Virus record (IMG/VR): IMGVR_UViG_3300017726_000079
Span: 1-24,473 of that record
Direction: 5' to 3' (one strand)
Source: a virus
Length of the DNA stretch: 24,473 nt
Part shown: piece after piece, positions 12,745 to 22,300 of the stretch
Position numbering within the stretch: position 1 is the first letter of the stretch
Layout: the number at the start of each line of letters is the position of its first letter
Notes under the pieces: model-generated
What the model was told of the DNA's origin: nothing
The model's database searches: none
Seen by the model: the letters and a program-made list of their open reading frames with translations, nothing else
Program-made: the position numbers and the translations under genes

Positions 12745-14520
12745 TTAGGACTCAAGCGCCTCTACTTTAGACTCAAGTGTTTCAATTCGTGTCATAGCTT
12801 CTTGTAGTGCTTTAAGTGCTTTCATGTAGAGGATGCTATACTTAACACTCTTACGAGTTTCCTCATCTGGATTGTTTACAACATCGTAAACTGTGGCATC
12901 TTCAGTAAGTCCACCCATACCAGATTCTTCAAGTTCTTGTGCAACAACTCCTAGTTCTTTTTGTGTTTCACCTAAACGATTATACTTACGAACTTGAACT
13001 GCTTTTATGTCATCCCACTGAGATGTAGCATCAGTAATGTTTTCTTTTAAGCGAGCGTCCGACAGAGAACCATAACTGTTGTTACTATTTACAACATTAC
13101 CACTATCTCGCACCGCAAACTTTTGTGCAACACCGTGAATGTCGGCACGGATGTGGTTATAGGTGCTGTTTGTGGTGTTAGTGTTTGAACCAACTAGCAA
13201 AACAATGTTGGTGTAAGAATAGCTTGTGGAACGAGCATCAACAGCAACACTATTATCTGGTTGCTGGGCTATAAACTGTGCGCCACCATTTGGGTCTAGG
13301 TTAGCACCAACTCCGCACTTACCAGAGGCAGTTAATAGCATTCTAGGATTGCCATCACCATCAGACAGAACGATTTGGTTGCTGAGTGAGCGAATGTCTA
13401 ACCCGCCGGCATTACCACTATAGCGTCCAAGGATAGAGTTGCGAGTCCCTGTAGTCATAGAATAACCAGAAGCCTCGCCGACATAGGTATTTTGGTCGCC
13501 AGACGATTGAGTCGCTCCACTTCTTGCACCAAGAAAAGTATTGTAACTTCCAGTTGAAGCGTTACCTGCTGCTTGTCCAATGCCGGTGCTGTTGTTGTTA
13601 GTTGTTATAGTCTGAAGCGCACCTTGGCCCACCGCAGTATTCTCGCCGCCTGTAGTAGCATTATAAAGCGCACTGCGGCCCACAGCGGTATTGTTACTAG
13701 CAGTTGTGTTTTGACGAAGTGCCTGAGTGCCGACAGCTGTCAACGCTGCTCCAGTAGTATTTGTAAATAGAGCGGTTCTGCCAAGAGCGGTATTATTTGA
13801 CGCTGTAGTATTGGAACGCAGAGCATTGTCGCCAAATGCTACATTTTCAGCTCCAGTAGTATTAGATAAAAGAGAATTGTAGCCGAACGCCGTATTTTCG
13901 GAAGCGGTAGTGTTCGCTTGCATCGAAGCATAGCCCATAGCAGTATTGGCGGCCCCTGTAGTGTTATTCAACAGAGCGTTTACGCCCAACGCATTGTTGC
14001 CACTAGCTGTTGTGTTTGCATTCAAAGCGGATGTTCCAACAGATACGTTGCTCCCGCCGGTTGAATTTGTTCTTAAAGCATTTTTGCCCACTGCTGTATT
14101 ACTAGATCCAGTGGTGTTTCCACCCATAGATTGCGAGCCCAAAGAAGTATTGTTATTGCCGGAAGTATTTGCATCTAAACTATTCCAACCAACAGCAGTA
14201 TTTTCTTGACCGCCCTCGTTCTCACCAAGGGCAGCTTCGCCTACTGCTACGTTATAACCACCAGACAACGAACCATCATCCAGCGCACCATTACCTAAAG
14301 CAGTATTATCTGTACCTGTTGGATAATTGCCATCTAACTTGATAGTACCAGCACTTGCATCGAAATTTCCAGCGATTGTAACATTGTTTTCTAGTTTCGC
14401 ACTTGTTACTGCATCATCAGCAATCTTTGCCGTAGTAACTGAGTTACTGGCAATGTCAGTTGCATCAATAGTAACGTCACCGTTAAGAAGTTCTGCGATA
14501 TTTTTTGATTTACTTGCCAT
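12745..14520 (-). CDS. Tail fibre with 18 NTAVG-type repeats and S74 intramolecular chaperone (591 aa)
   Basis: Residues 20-48 are a linker (NSVTTAKIADDAVTSAKLEN). Residues 72 to about 369 are 18 tandem units of 17 residues with consensus NTAVGxxALxxNTTGxx, resembling the left-handed beta-roll repeats of trimeric adhesin (YadA/Hep_Hag) heads. Residues 370-485 are a shaft (QIVLSDGDGNPRMLLTASGK, FAVRDSGNVVNSN). From Ser487, SDARLKENITD, ELGVVAQELEESGMGG, VKYSILYMKALKALQEA and a coiled coil (RIETLESKVEALES) form the S74 self-cleaving chaperone, with cleavage expected just before Ser487. The ATG overlaps the stop of the 269-aa gene (TAATG). The repeat tract seems richer in G and C than the rest, a possible sign of separate origin. 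Confidence 0.9.
   Translation of the reverse strand: MASKSKNIAELLNGDVTIDATDIASNSVTTAKIADDAVTSAKLENNVTIAGNFDASAGTIKLDGNYPTGTDNTALGNGALDDGSLSGGYNVAVGEAALGENEGGQENTAVGWNSLDANTSGNNNTSLGSQSMGGNTTGSSNTAVGKNALRTNSTGGSNVSVGTSALNANTTASGNNALGVNALLNNTTGAANTAMGYASMQANTTASENTAFGYNSLLSNTTGAENVAFGDNALRSNTTASNNTALGRTALFTNTTGAALTAVGTQALRQNTTASNNTAVGRSALYNATTGGENTAVGQGALQTITTNNNSTGIGQAAGNASTGSYNTFLGARSGATQSSGDQNTYVGEASGYSMTTGTRNSILGRYSGNAGGLDIRSLSNQIVLSDGDGNPRMLLTASGKCGVGANLDPNGGAQFIAQQPDNSVAVDARSTSYSYTNIVLLVGSNTNTTNSTYNHIRADIHGVAQKFAVRDSGNVVNSNNSYGSLSDARLKENITDATSQWDDIKAVQVRKYNRLGETQKELGVVAQELEESGMGGLTEDATVYDVVNNPDEETRKSVKYSILYMKALKALQEAMTRIETLESKVEALES
13414..14307 (-). repeat. Tandem 51-base coding repeats (18 x 17 residues) in the 591-aa fibre
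   Basis: These encode 18 units of NTAVGxxALxxNTTGxx. Units are 17 residues except the first (18) and the fifteenth (16). Units 6-13 (about 13642-14049) alternate NTTAS and NTTGA endings, giving a 34-residue super-repeat. Confidence 0.88.
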
Positions 14521-15329
14521 TATAGTTGATACCTTACCATTATTTCTGATGCATTAACAGGAGCGAATGTGAATGTAATTGTAGTACCACTAATACCATA
14601 ATCAGTAGTAGGTTTCAAACACACACCATTGTAATATACAAAAGCATTATTCGCTGTGACACCAGCATTTGTTAAAGTGAATGCAGTAGCAGAACCATCC
14701 CCTGTCAGATTGTCTATTTGAAAATCTGGGCCTCTGCGAATAACACCACGCACACCCAAATGTTTTACTTCAATCTCTGCACTAGCATCTGGTGCAGAAC
14801 TAAATGTTAAAGTTGCTCCAGATACATTATAGTTAGTCGAAACCTTTTGTACGATACCATCAACAATCACAAGAATTGAGTTTGCATGAGGAGGCGTTTC
14901 TGTAAGTGTGTATGCAGTCGCTGAACCATTACCTGTGAATGAATCTGTAGTAATATTCTTTAGTCCAGAAGCAAGTTGTGTTGAAGTAACAGAACCAGCA
15001 GGAGGCGCCATATTGTAGTTACCAATACCTCTATGTACAACATAGATAGAAGCGTTGGTAGCAGGCGCTTCTGAGAACTTCAAAATCTTTGGTTGGTTAT
15101 TTGAATCCTCGTGAACAGTATATGCCACATCTGGTTCTTGAACCACGTTATCCAAAACGACCAAGAGGTTCTCTGCATTAGCGCCAGGCACATCAACAGA
15201 TAATGCTATCGCATTTGTATGAGTTGCATACGCTCCAGTTACATTACCAAAGTTAGACCCATTAAAATCTTCCTTTGGAAAACTGGGCGAAATCTGATTA
15301 ATGTATGGAACACCAATATAGTTAGACAT
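14520..15329 (-). CDS. Fibre or connector protein of three beta-sandwich repeats (269 aa)
   Basis: The N-terminus MSNYIGVPYINQISPSFPKE shares MSNYIG with the 206-aa protein. Three modules are visible at residues 21-100 (FNGSNFGNV, LLVVLDNVVQEPDVAYTVHE), 130-192 (FTGNGSATAYTLTETP, ILVIVDGIVQKVSTNYNVSG) and 205-267 (LTGDGSATAFTLTNAG, FVYYNGVCLKPTTDYGISG). Each has the order F-GNG-TAFTL, V-VDGV-Q-P--Y-VSG, TFS-AP, I-V, suggesting tandem Ig-like beta sandwiches. A short linker sits at residues 112-123 (GSVTSTQLASGL). No tip domain follows, so it is probably a shaft or connector. It starts 12 bases after the 114-aa gene (AAGGGGTGGA site) and overlaps the 591-aa S74 fibre by TAATG. Confidence 0.82.
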   Translation of the reverse strand: MSNYIGVPYINQISPSFPKEDFNGSNFGNVTGAYATHTNAIALSVDVPGANAENLLVVLDNVVQEPDVAYTVHEDSNNQPKILKFSEAPATNASIYVVHRGIGNYNMAPPAGSVTSTQLASGLKNITTDSFTGNGSATAYTLTETPPHANSILVIVDGIVQKVSTNYNVSGATLTFSSAPDASAEIEVKHLGVRGVIRRGPDFQIDNLTGDGSATAFTLTNAGVTANNAFVYYNGVCLKPTTDYGISGTTITFTFAPVNASEIMVRYQL

Positions 15330-15341
15330 TTAATCCACCCC

Positions 15342-15686
15342 TTATGTTACATCTTCTAGAATAGAAGCAACAACATCTACGGTTGCCGCACTAGCATATA
15401 CTTGAACTTTGTCATTTCCATTCAATACAATCTTTTGACCCGACACAACTTTCAATGACGAGCCCGGCGGGATCGGAGCATTTTTAACAACATGGAATGA
15501 TGCGCTTGCAGAACTATCACGAATGAGGACAGTAGTAGAAACAGCAGAAGTTCCAGTGTTCGCTATATCAAGTTCGATAAGAATTGAGTTGACGGCAGAA
15601 CCATTGTTTGCAGTATATACATCTGTAGGTGAACCGCTGTTAGTGGATACACTCGTTGCAAATGCATTCTTAAAATTGTTTGCCAT
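15342..15686 (-). CDS. Small beta-sandwich virion protein, MAN-FKNA paralogue (114 aa)
   Basis: The 114-residue protein reads MANNFKNAFATSVSTNSGSP, then SILIELDIANTGTSAVSTTV, then NAPIPPGSSLKVVSGQKIVL and VQVYASAATVDVVASILEDV. It is a clear paralogue of the 111-aa gene at 11481-11816. It follows the 136-aa protein (ending ALAVALG) and leads the 114-269-591-81 unit. ATG 15686 has AAAGGAAGA as ribosome binding site and an exact TATAAATA 25 bases upstream. I infer a small structural adaptor for fibres. No binding or catalytic residues can be assigned. Confidence 0.82.
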   Translation of the reverse strand: MANNFKNAFATSVSTNSGSPTDVYTANNGSAVNSILIELDIANTGTSAVSTTVLIRDSSASASFHVVKNAPIPPGSSLKVVSGQKIVLNGNDKVQVYASAATVDVVASILEDVT

Positions 15687-15710
15687 TCTTTTATCTTCCT
15701 TTGTTTATAT

Positions 15711-15718
15711 TATTTATA
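15711..15718 (-). promoter_or_regulatory. T4-type late promoter, exact TATAAATA
   Basis: The minus strand reads ATGATTATAAATAATATAAAC. It is an exact TATAAATA, 25 bases ahead of ATG 15686 and just past the stop of the 136-aa gene. It probably drives the 114-269-591-81 unit. Confidence 0.72.
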
Positions 15719-15722
15719 ATCA

Positions 15723-16133
15723 TTATCCAAGGGCAACTGCAAGTGCAATTCCAAAACCTTCAGTTGCAATGATTCCACTTGTGCCTGGAAATGTAAGTGT
15801 GGTTGCATCCGAAGTCAACTGCAAACTACCTGTACCAGTGTGATTGATTATTGAGTTTGAACCATCATGGTATATTTGTAAATCATCATGTGTGCCCATT
15901 TTGATTCTTTCACTGTTCACGCCAGTAGAATCATCAAAGTCAATGACTGTAGGAAACATGACACTACTAAGAGCAAGTTCAAGTTGTTTGACTGCTTCGA
16001 TAACATCTGATACAGCAGTGCCATTAACAGAAGTTGGTAGATTCGCAATGTCACCCACATCTGTTGCGAGTTCGTTAAATTCTACTCTCCACTCTTCAAA
16101 AGTGAAACTAGCTGGTGCGTTACGATCTGCCAT
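15723..16133 (-). CDS. Small tail-fibre-like protein, ending ALAVALG (136 aa)
   Basis: The protein begins MADRNAPASFTFEEWRVEFN, then ELATDVGDIANLPTSVNGTA; the FTFEEWR-EFN-LATDVGDI opening is typical of cyanophage fibre-like proteins. A predicted coiled coil (VSDVIEAVKQLELALSSV) and the shaft phrase KMGTHDDLQIYHDGSNSIIN follow. The C-terminus is TEGFGIALAVALG, close in form to the end of the 206-aa protein. It begins by TAATG overlap with the 75-aa gene, so the two are coupled. It lacks a visible tip domain. I infer a short fibre or fibre-anchoring protein. Confidence 0.8.
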   Translation of the reverse strand: MADRNAPASFTFEEWRVEFNELATDVGDIANLPTSVNGTAVSDVIEAVKQLELALSSVMFPTVIDFDDSTGVNSERIKMGTHDDLQIYHDGSNSIINHTGTGSLQLTSDATTLTFPGTSGIIATEGFGIALAVALG

Positions 16134-16360
16134 TATTTCTTATCCATCATTTGCATTAATAGAGACTTAATTTCATGCATCTCTGACTTTAGACTATTTA
16201 TATCTCTTACTGCATCCCTTAGTTCATCTTTATTCTTTTGTGCAGTACGAGAGCGTGCAACTGCTGCTTGATAAGCAGACAAGTCTGTATTCACAATCGC
16301 ACGAGAATGGGTATCTCTCACTAAGTCTGGATGATTTTCTACTTTGATATATTCTGTCAT
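16133..16360 (-). CDS. Small coiled-coil phage protein (75 aa)
   Basis: ATG 16360 is chosen over the in-frame ATG at 16378 because it follows the stop of the giant gene directly (TAAGATG), whereas the earlier one would overlap the giant gene by 17 bases. The protein reads MTEYIKVENHPDLVRDTHSR, then AIVNTDLSAYQAAVARSRTA, then a charged helix and LKSEMHEIKSLLMQMMDKK. The opening (MT-YIK-E-H--LVRD--S-AIVN-D---Y) is recognisable from small proteins in cyanophage tail operons. The C-terminal half is a coiled coil. Its role is not established; by position it may be an assembly helper for the giant protein or the next fibre. The ribosome binding site is weak, suggesting reinitiation. Confidence 0.8.
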   Translation of the reverse strand: MTEYIKVENHPDLVRDTHSRAIVNTDLSAYQAAVARSRTAQKNKDELRDAVRDINSLKSEMHEIKSLLMQMMDKK

Positions 16361-16361
16361 C

Positions 16362-19300
16362 TTATGTCGCCAATGCAATCGCTCTTAGGTCTTTTAGATA
16401 TGGAACTTCACAAGAGTTTGTTCCCTGTAACCTAATCTTGATTGCGAAAGAAATGAACTCTTCCAAACCTTCAGCAGAATACTTTCTCTCAATGAAGTCT
16501 GTTTCATTAATAGAAGCATTGACTGTTTCATCTGGTTGTCCATTTGTGTTAAAGTATTGCCATCCGATTTCATCAAAGTCTGATGAATCGTCTGAACGAA
16601 GTATCTTGAACATTGCCTGAATTTCTGAACTATCAAACTGCACCGCATCAACATACATTCTGATTGCAGTAGCAGGATTTTGTAGTGACACTTTACGAGT
16701 TACATAAACCGACTCGTTATTATCACCTTCTGGTTCAGTGGCAGGAATGAAATCTGCCTGTAGTTCAGTAACAGAACTCAAGTCAGAAGCACTATCAATA
16801 TTATTGATTCTGTTAGAAACCGCAACAACACTCTTTCTATCCAAGTCTAACAATGGGGATAGATTTTCTCTGTCAGTGGTAAGATTTAGAATACACTTGA
16901 ATGATTTATTGCCAGACAACTCTAAAGTCTCGTTGATTGAAGAAGCAATCAATCTAGGTCTAGCAAAGATATAGTTATCATTCGTTGGAATACTCTCAGA
17001 AACCGTTGACTGTGCAAAGGAAGTCTGGTTGCCACTTGGTGACGTACCAGTTGTTGTAATAACAGAAGTAGAGATACTTGTATCTGGAAGTTCTACTGTA
17101 GGAAGAAGCGTATGAATCTGATCCATCTGAGCATTCTCTGTTGCAGTTGCAACTGAACCACCACTTGTACCATCAGCATTTGCATTTGCAGTTGTAGAAA
17201 CTGTATATGAGTCGATACCAATATTTGCAAGTGCATTATGAGTCTTGTTGATTTCTGTCAAAGGAATACCATTAATCTGATATAGTTCTATTGAAGCGCC
17301 AGTACTATGAGTAGCGGCAGTACCTTCAACTCCACGAGTGATTGAACTGATTGCACCACTATTATTAATCGTACCAGACATAACCTCACTACCAATCTTT
17401 ATATGGACTGAACCAGAGGTTGGCCAGCCGTTTGTGGTTGCAATATTAAGTGATGTCGCCGATGCAGAAATTCCACTTGACAATGTAGAACCGATACCAG
17501 ATGAAACTCCAGCAAGAGTAACATTGTTTGAAGAAGAATACATATGGTGATCTGAATGCGTTACCTTAACAAAGTTTTTCCCATTGTAAGTTCTGATTGG
17601 ATTTGAATTCAAAGTTCTAATCGGAACTGATTCGTTCACCAAAGTAACAACAGAAGTTTTAGATGTATCAAACGAAGCACGATAAAGAGTGAACTTCAAA
17701 TCTTCCAAATCATATGCACTCCAAGTCGTATTGTTCTGTGACTTAAAGAGAACACCCAAATATGGTTGTTCAGAAATCTGTCTACCCGCCAAGTCAATCT
17801 CACCCATGCGAGAAATCCATGCAGTATACTTTGGACTATCGGTAAAGAGAACGATACAATATTCTACCCCATCTTTAACATAGACAGGAGCATCAAATAC
17901 GAATGTGGTTTTGATGCCACCTCTATCTGGATCAGTGTTTACAAGACTATAAAATTTATTACTTCCAGAACTTCCTTCTACTCCGCCAGTAAACCTATAG
18001 TTACTTGCACCCTGTCCACCAGAGATAGTAAGTTGTGTATCTGATTCTACACTGACAACATCACAAACGCAATCTTGTCCACTAACACCAATATCCTCAA
18101 TGGTGATTTGCATACCAGCTCTTATTTCTTTAGTGAACTCTGTACCACTTCCAGTAATCGTTGTACTACCTTGAGTATAAGATACTGTACCGTCAGCAAA
18201 TGGTTCTAGTGTTTTAGATGCAAAAGGAAGAACCTTTGTTGTAGGATAACCATTTTGCATTTCACGAATCTGACATGAAACAGGAAGTTCTTCATCTCTT
18301 GAACCAAAATAAACATCTACCTTAGTAAGAAACTCTCCACCCTTTGCCTGAGGCATAAAGGACTGTGCAAGCGGATCCCACCAACCAACAACATCTTCAC
18401 GAGTTTCTTGTCTTGATACGTTTTGAGTTTGAGATACCTCACGAGTTTCAAATCTTGCATTACGAGTTGCAATGATTGTTTCTTGAACATTATTAAGTGT
18501 TCCTCTTGCAGTATAAATCGCTTGTGCAAAAGTTTCTACACTCTCTTGTCCATTCTGAGGATCAGAGGTAAGTCTAAACTGTCTCTCACCTGTTCTAAAT
18601 CTTGGAGCGCCTCTTTGTGTTGGATTTGGAATAGCAAATGTTCCAATAACTCTACCACCAGCAGAGGTAATAAGAGCGCCACCCAAAGACCCACCTTGTG
18701 GAGTACAATATTGACTTACACTTGTTTTATCAAAGAATGGATAAACTCTTGTACGAGGCTTCATTCCTGTTGCGTTGAATGTAATGTTTCTAGAACGAAT
18801 GAAAGGAACGACTGCCTGTGATACAACTCTATCACCCTGTGACTCATGGTCAATCTGAGCGACAATAGAAGTTTGAACACCATTTCTAGAAGAAGTTCCT
18901 TCTCTTGTAGTAATAGTTCTTTCGATAACGGCACGACCTCTAAATCTTCCACCAGCAAGTTGGATTGATCTTTGGAATGAGTGTTCACGGAATCTATCAG
19001 TTGTAGATGATGTTACACCACCCCACTGTGTTTGCCATGCATTCCAAATAGTACCAATCGCATTTTGGTTTTGTGCAACAAAGGTATCAAAGTTACCTTC
19101 TTGGTTAACAATCAAATCTGGAAGTCTACTTACTTCAAACCATTCATCACCAGATGGTGTAAGTTTACAAATACCCGCCCATGCAAAGTTAAGAACAGGG
19201 TTAAGGTTTTCAACACGAGTTCCATATCCTTGATCAATCACAATGGTGTCAGTATATGGAAGAGTAATAACCTCGCCAGTAAGATGGTAGTTATCTACAG

Positions 19301-22300
19301 CTCTCTCTGCGTCAGTAGTATTCTCTTCTTCTAAAGAAATGCCCTTCATAAAATATTTTGGACGAAGAATACCATCTTGCATATCAATAGCAACACGATA
19401 GTCTGGATGTTTAACATCACCAGTTGCGTGTCCTTTGAAGTTGTCTACAACAAAACCAGACTTAAATCTATCAAGTCCATTCGCATCTTGAATTTGTAAA
19501 GATGCTGCATCTTTCTCAAGCAGATTAAGTGCAGTGTAGTATTCCATATTCTGAAGTCGAGTTTCAAGTCTACCAATATCTCTCATGGTATATCTACGAT
19601 TGTTAGTCTTAACAAAAGACACATCGTTAATATTAATCACATAAGGTGGAACATTAATGTGTGCAAGTTTCATTGCATCATCAAGTGGTTTGGTTTGAGT
19701 TGGATTTTCAGAGGGAACGCCAGTTACAACTTTGAATTCACCAGCAGAGGTGAGGAACAGTTGATCCACACGACCGATATAATGTTCAAAGTCATAAACA
19801 AAGTTTGAGTTATCCTTTGGAATGCCTACAGTAGATGAACCAGTTCCAGCGAAAGAACGTGATTCAAAGTTAAAGGACATATTCGTAACCTTATAAACAG
19901 TTTGTGACTGAATGGTTACTGTGCTTTGTCCGACATCAGCAACACGAGGCCTGAAGTCTACAGTGTCACGCAAGTCGTATTCACCAGTAGGTTCTGCAAC
20001 CTCTGGATCAACACGAGTAGCAGTGTAAGTTGGAATATCTTTATAATCAATAGAACTGTAAGAATCTACAGAGAAGAAATCTCCAGTACCATGCGAGAAG
20101 TAGTCTGCAACAATAAGAAGTTTACCTGTTGGAGTAACCGCCGCCGGTTTGCGAACAATCTTACCAATATCGTAGAAGTTATCTCTTTGTCCATTGTCTA
20201 ATGTAAAGTCATTGGTGATAACACGAGAACCAGCAGTAAAGGTATCCAGCGTAGCAGTTGTTCCACTTTCACTTCCTGTAATAGTTTCAGTAGCAGTGAA
20301 GTCTACCTCGTTGATTGAAACATATGTGATGGGAGATAATGGATTAATAACTCTTGCGATTGCACCAGAAGATGCACCAGTGATAAGTTCACCTTTAGTA
20401 AAGTTACCAGATGCGCCGGTGATTGTCCATTGTGGAAGGACAGGATTTGTTCCTGTATCTTCAGAGTCAAGCACTGCCCATAGTTTATGAATATCAGCAA
20501 CACCAAGAGAAATATCTTTGTGGTGAGCAGCAATACCATAGTTAGCACCGCCAGAACCCCCGCCGGCAGGCGGATGATCTACTAAGACTTGATGCATTCT
20601 TGTTCTTGTTTTTGACTTTTCTGAAACAACTGTTCTTGTCATAGTTGTGATAAGTCTGACTTCAGCACCATTACCAAGAACGGCACTAGAAGTGATTGTA
20701 AGTGTTCCAGTTCCAGCACCCCCAACTGTTACATTAGAACTATTGAGATTTACAATCTGCCCAGCGGTTGCTGAACCACCAGAACCAGCAGTTATAACTG
20801 TAAGAACAAAATCGGTATTGTCTACTGCGTTAAAGGTTTCGTTTGAACCAGCAGTAAATGATACTGCACCACCAGCAGTTGATGTGTCAGTAAATGAACG
20901 TCTAATAGTAACCTGTGTATCAGATACACCAAGGTTTGCTTCAGTCTTTAGAGTCTTAATAGTGTTCTTCTGCAACTTACGAAGAAGAACATTTTTCTGT
21001 TGGTCAGAAAGTTGTGCTCTCTTTCTTGATGCCGCCACAGATGTGACTGCATTAGTAAGAGAAGCATTGACTGTAATTGTAGTTGAGTTTGTTACAGCAG
21101 TAACTCTTCTAAACTCGATAGCACCAGCAGCACCAGTTGGGAAACCTACGATATCTCCAACCCTCAACTCAGCAGTGAAGTTTGTTTGGAAACCATTAAC
21201 CGTAGTACTACTACTGTAAGAAACTAGTCCTGTTAGGTTAAATGAATTTTGTAAAACAATATCAGCAGTAAAATCTGGATCACCAACATTTGGGTCATTC
21301 ATAAATGTTTGTTTAACGTGACTAAAATCAAACTGTGCAATAGAACTAATAGTAATGTTTGCGTTACTACCATTCTCAAGTATCTCATCTGCTTCTGTAG
21401 AAGATGTTGATTTGATACTCTCTCCAGTTACAAAGTTTCCTGTAACTGTTGTGAGAACAATAGTAGTTGAAGTAGTATCAGAGTGAATGAAACCTGTAGC
21501 ACCAGAAGTCACGCCAGTAACTTTTGCACCAGTTGTAACACCACCACTAGGAGCAGCAGACATTGTAAGTTTAGTAAACATACGAATGTCAAACAGATAT
21601 AGTTTGAACTCTGCAGCAGCAGTCATAACGTGGACACCAGAACCAGTGTCGTTTGCAGAATGTTCAAATGCTCTTACACGAGCAACACCAACTTTATTAC
21701 CACTAGCAGTACCACCAGAAGATGTCTGTTGGTCGTGCAATGCGATATCACGATATGGTTGATCAATCTCACCAGAAATAAATGGTGAGATTTCTGGAGA
21801 ACCATGTACATTTTTAACTACGACAAAGTTACCGACTTCAACAGGGGTAACAGCGGCATTGAAACTTTCAAAGGTTCTAGGTTTAGCAACGTCAACAAAT
21901 TTTGGAGAGATTGTTTCAATCTCATATCCACGAACATATGCTTTGCCCGGCGAAACTTGGAATGTAAGGAAATCATCATTAGCGACATTACCATCATCTG
22001 TAGTTACACCAGTATTGTACACGCCATTGTTTAATCCATCATTCAGTGTTTCTTTAATATCAATGTCAAAAGAACGAACTGTATAGTCACCAGATTCATC
22101 ATATGTTCTACGAGCAAGAGTTTCGCCCAAAACTGAATACTGAGTGTTTCTTGCTTTCTCTAACAGAACACCGTTTTTAATTCTAAGAAGTTCAATGAAG
22201 TTCGCATCCTCGACAGAATCTAAAGCAAGTTTAGAAAGAGTTAATGTAAACTTGAGTCTATGAGCGCCCTTTGCGTTGAAGTTAGAAGTTCCCTGTGCGT

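Noticed and set aside
13414-14307. CRISPR-like regular repeats of about 51 bases
   Set aside because: The repeats are coding, in frame with one protein, diverged at the base level and have no unique spacers between them. They are protein repeats, not a CRISPR array.
16361-16378. Upstream start MHWRHK for the 75-aa gene
   Set aside because: It would overlap the end of the giant gene. The internal ATG at 16360 directly follows its TAA stop and begins the recognisable MTEYIK opening.
20647-21219. Plus-strand open frame of 190 residues inside the giant gene
   Set aside because: It is an antisense shadow of the 2208-aa frame, with biased Val/Pro/Ala composition and no promoter or ribosome binding site. 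The same holds for the other plus-strand frames in the window.
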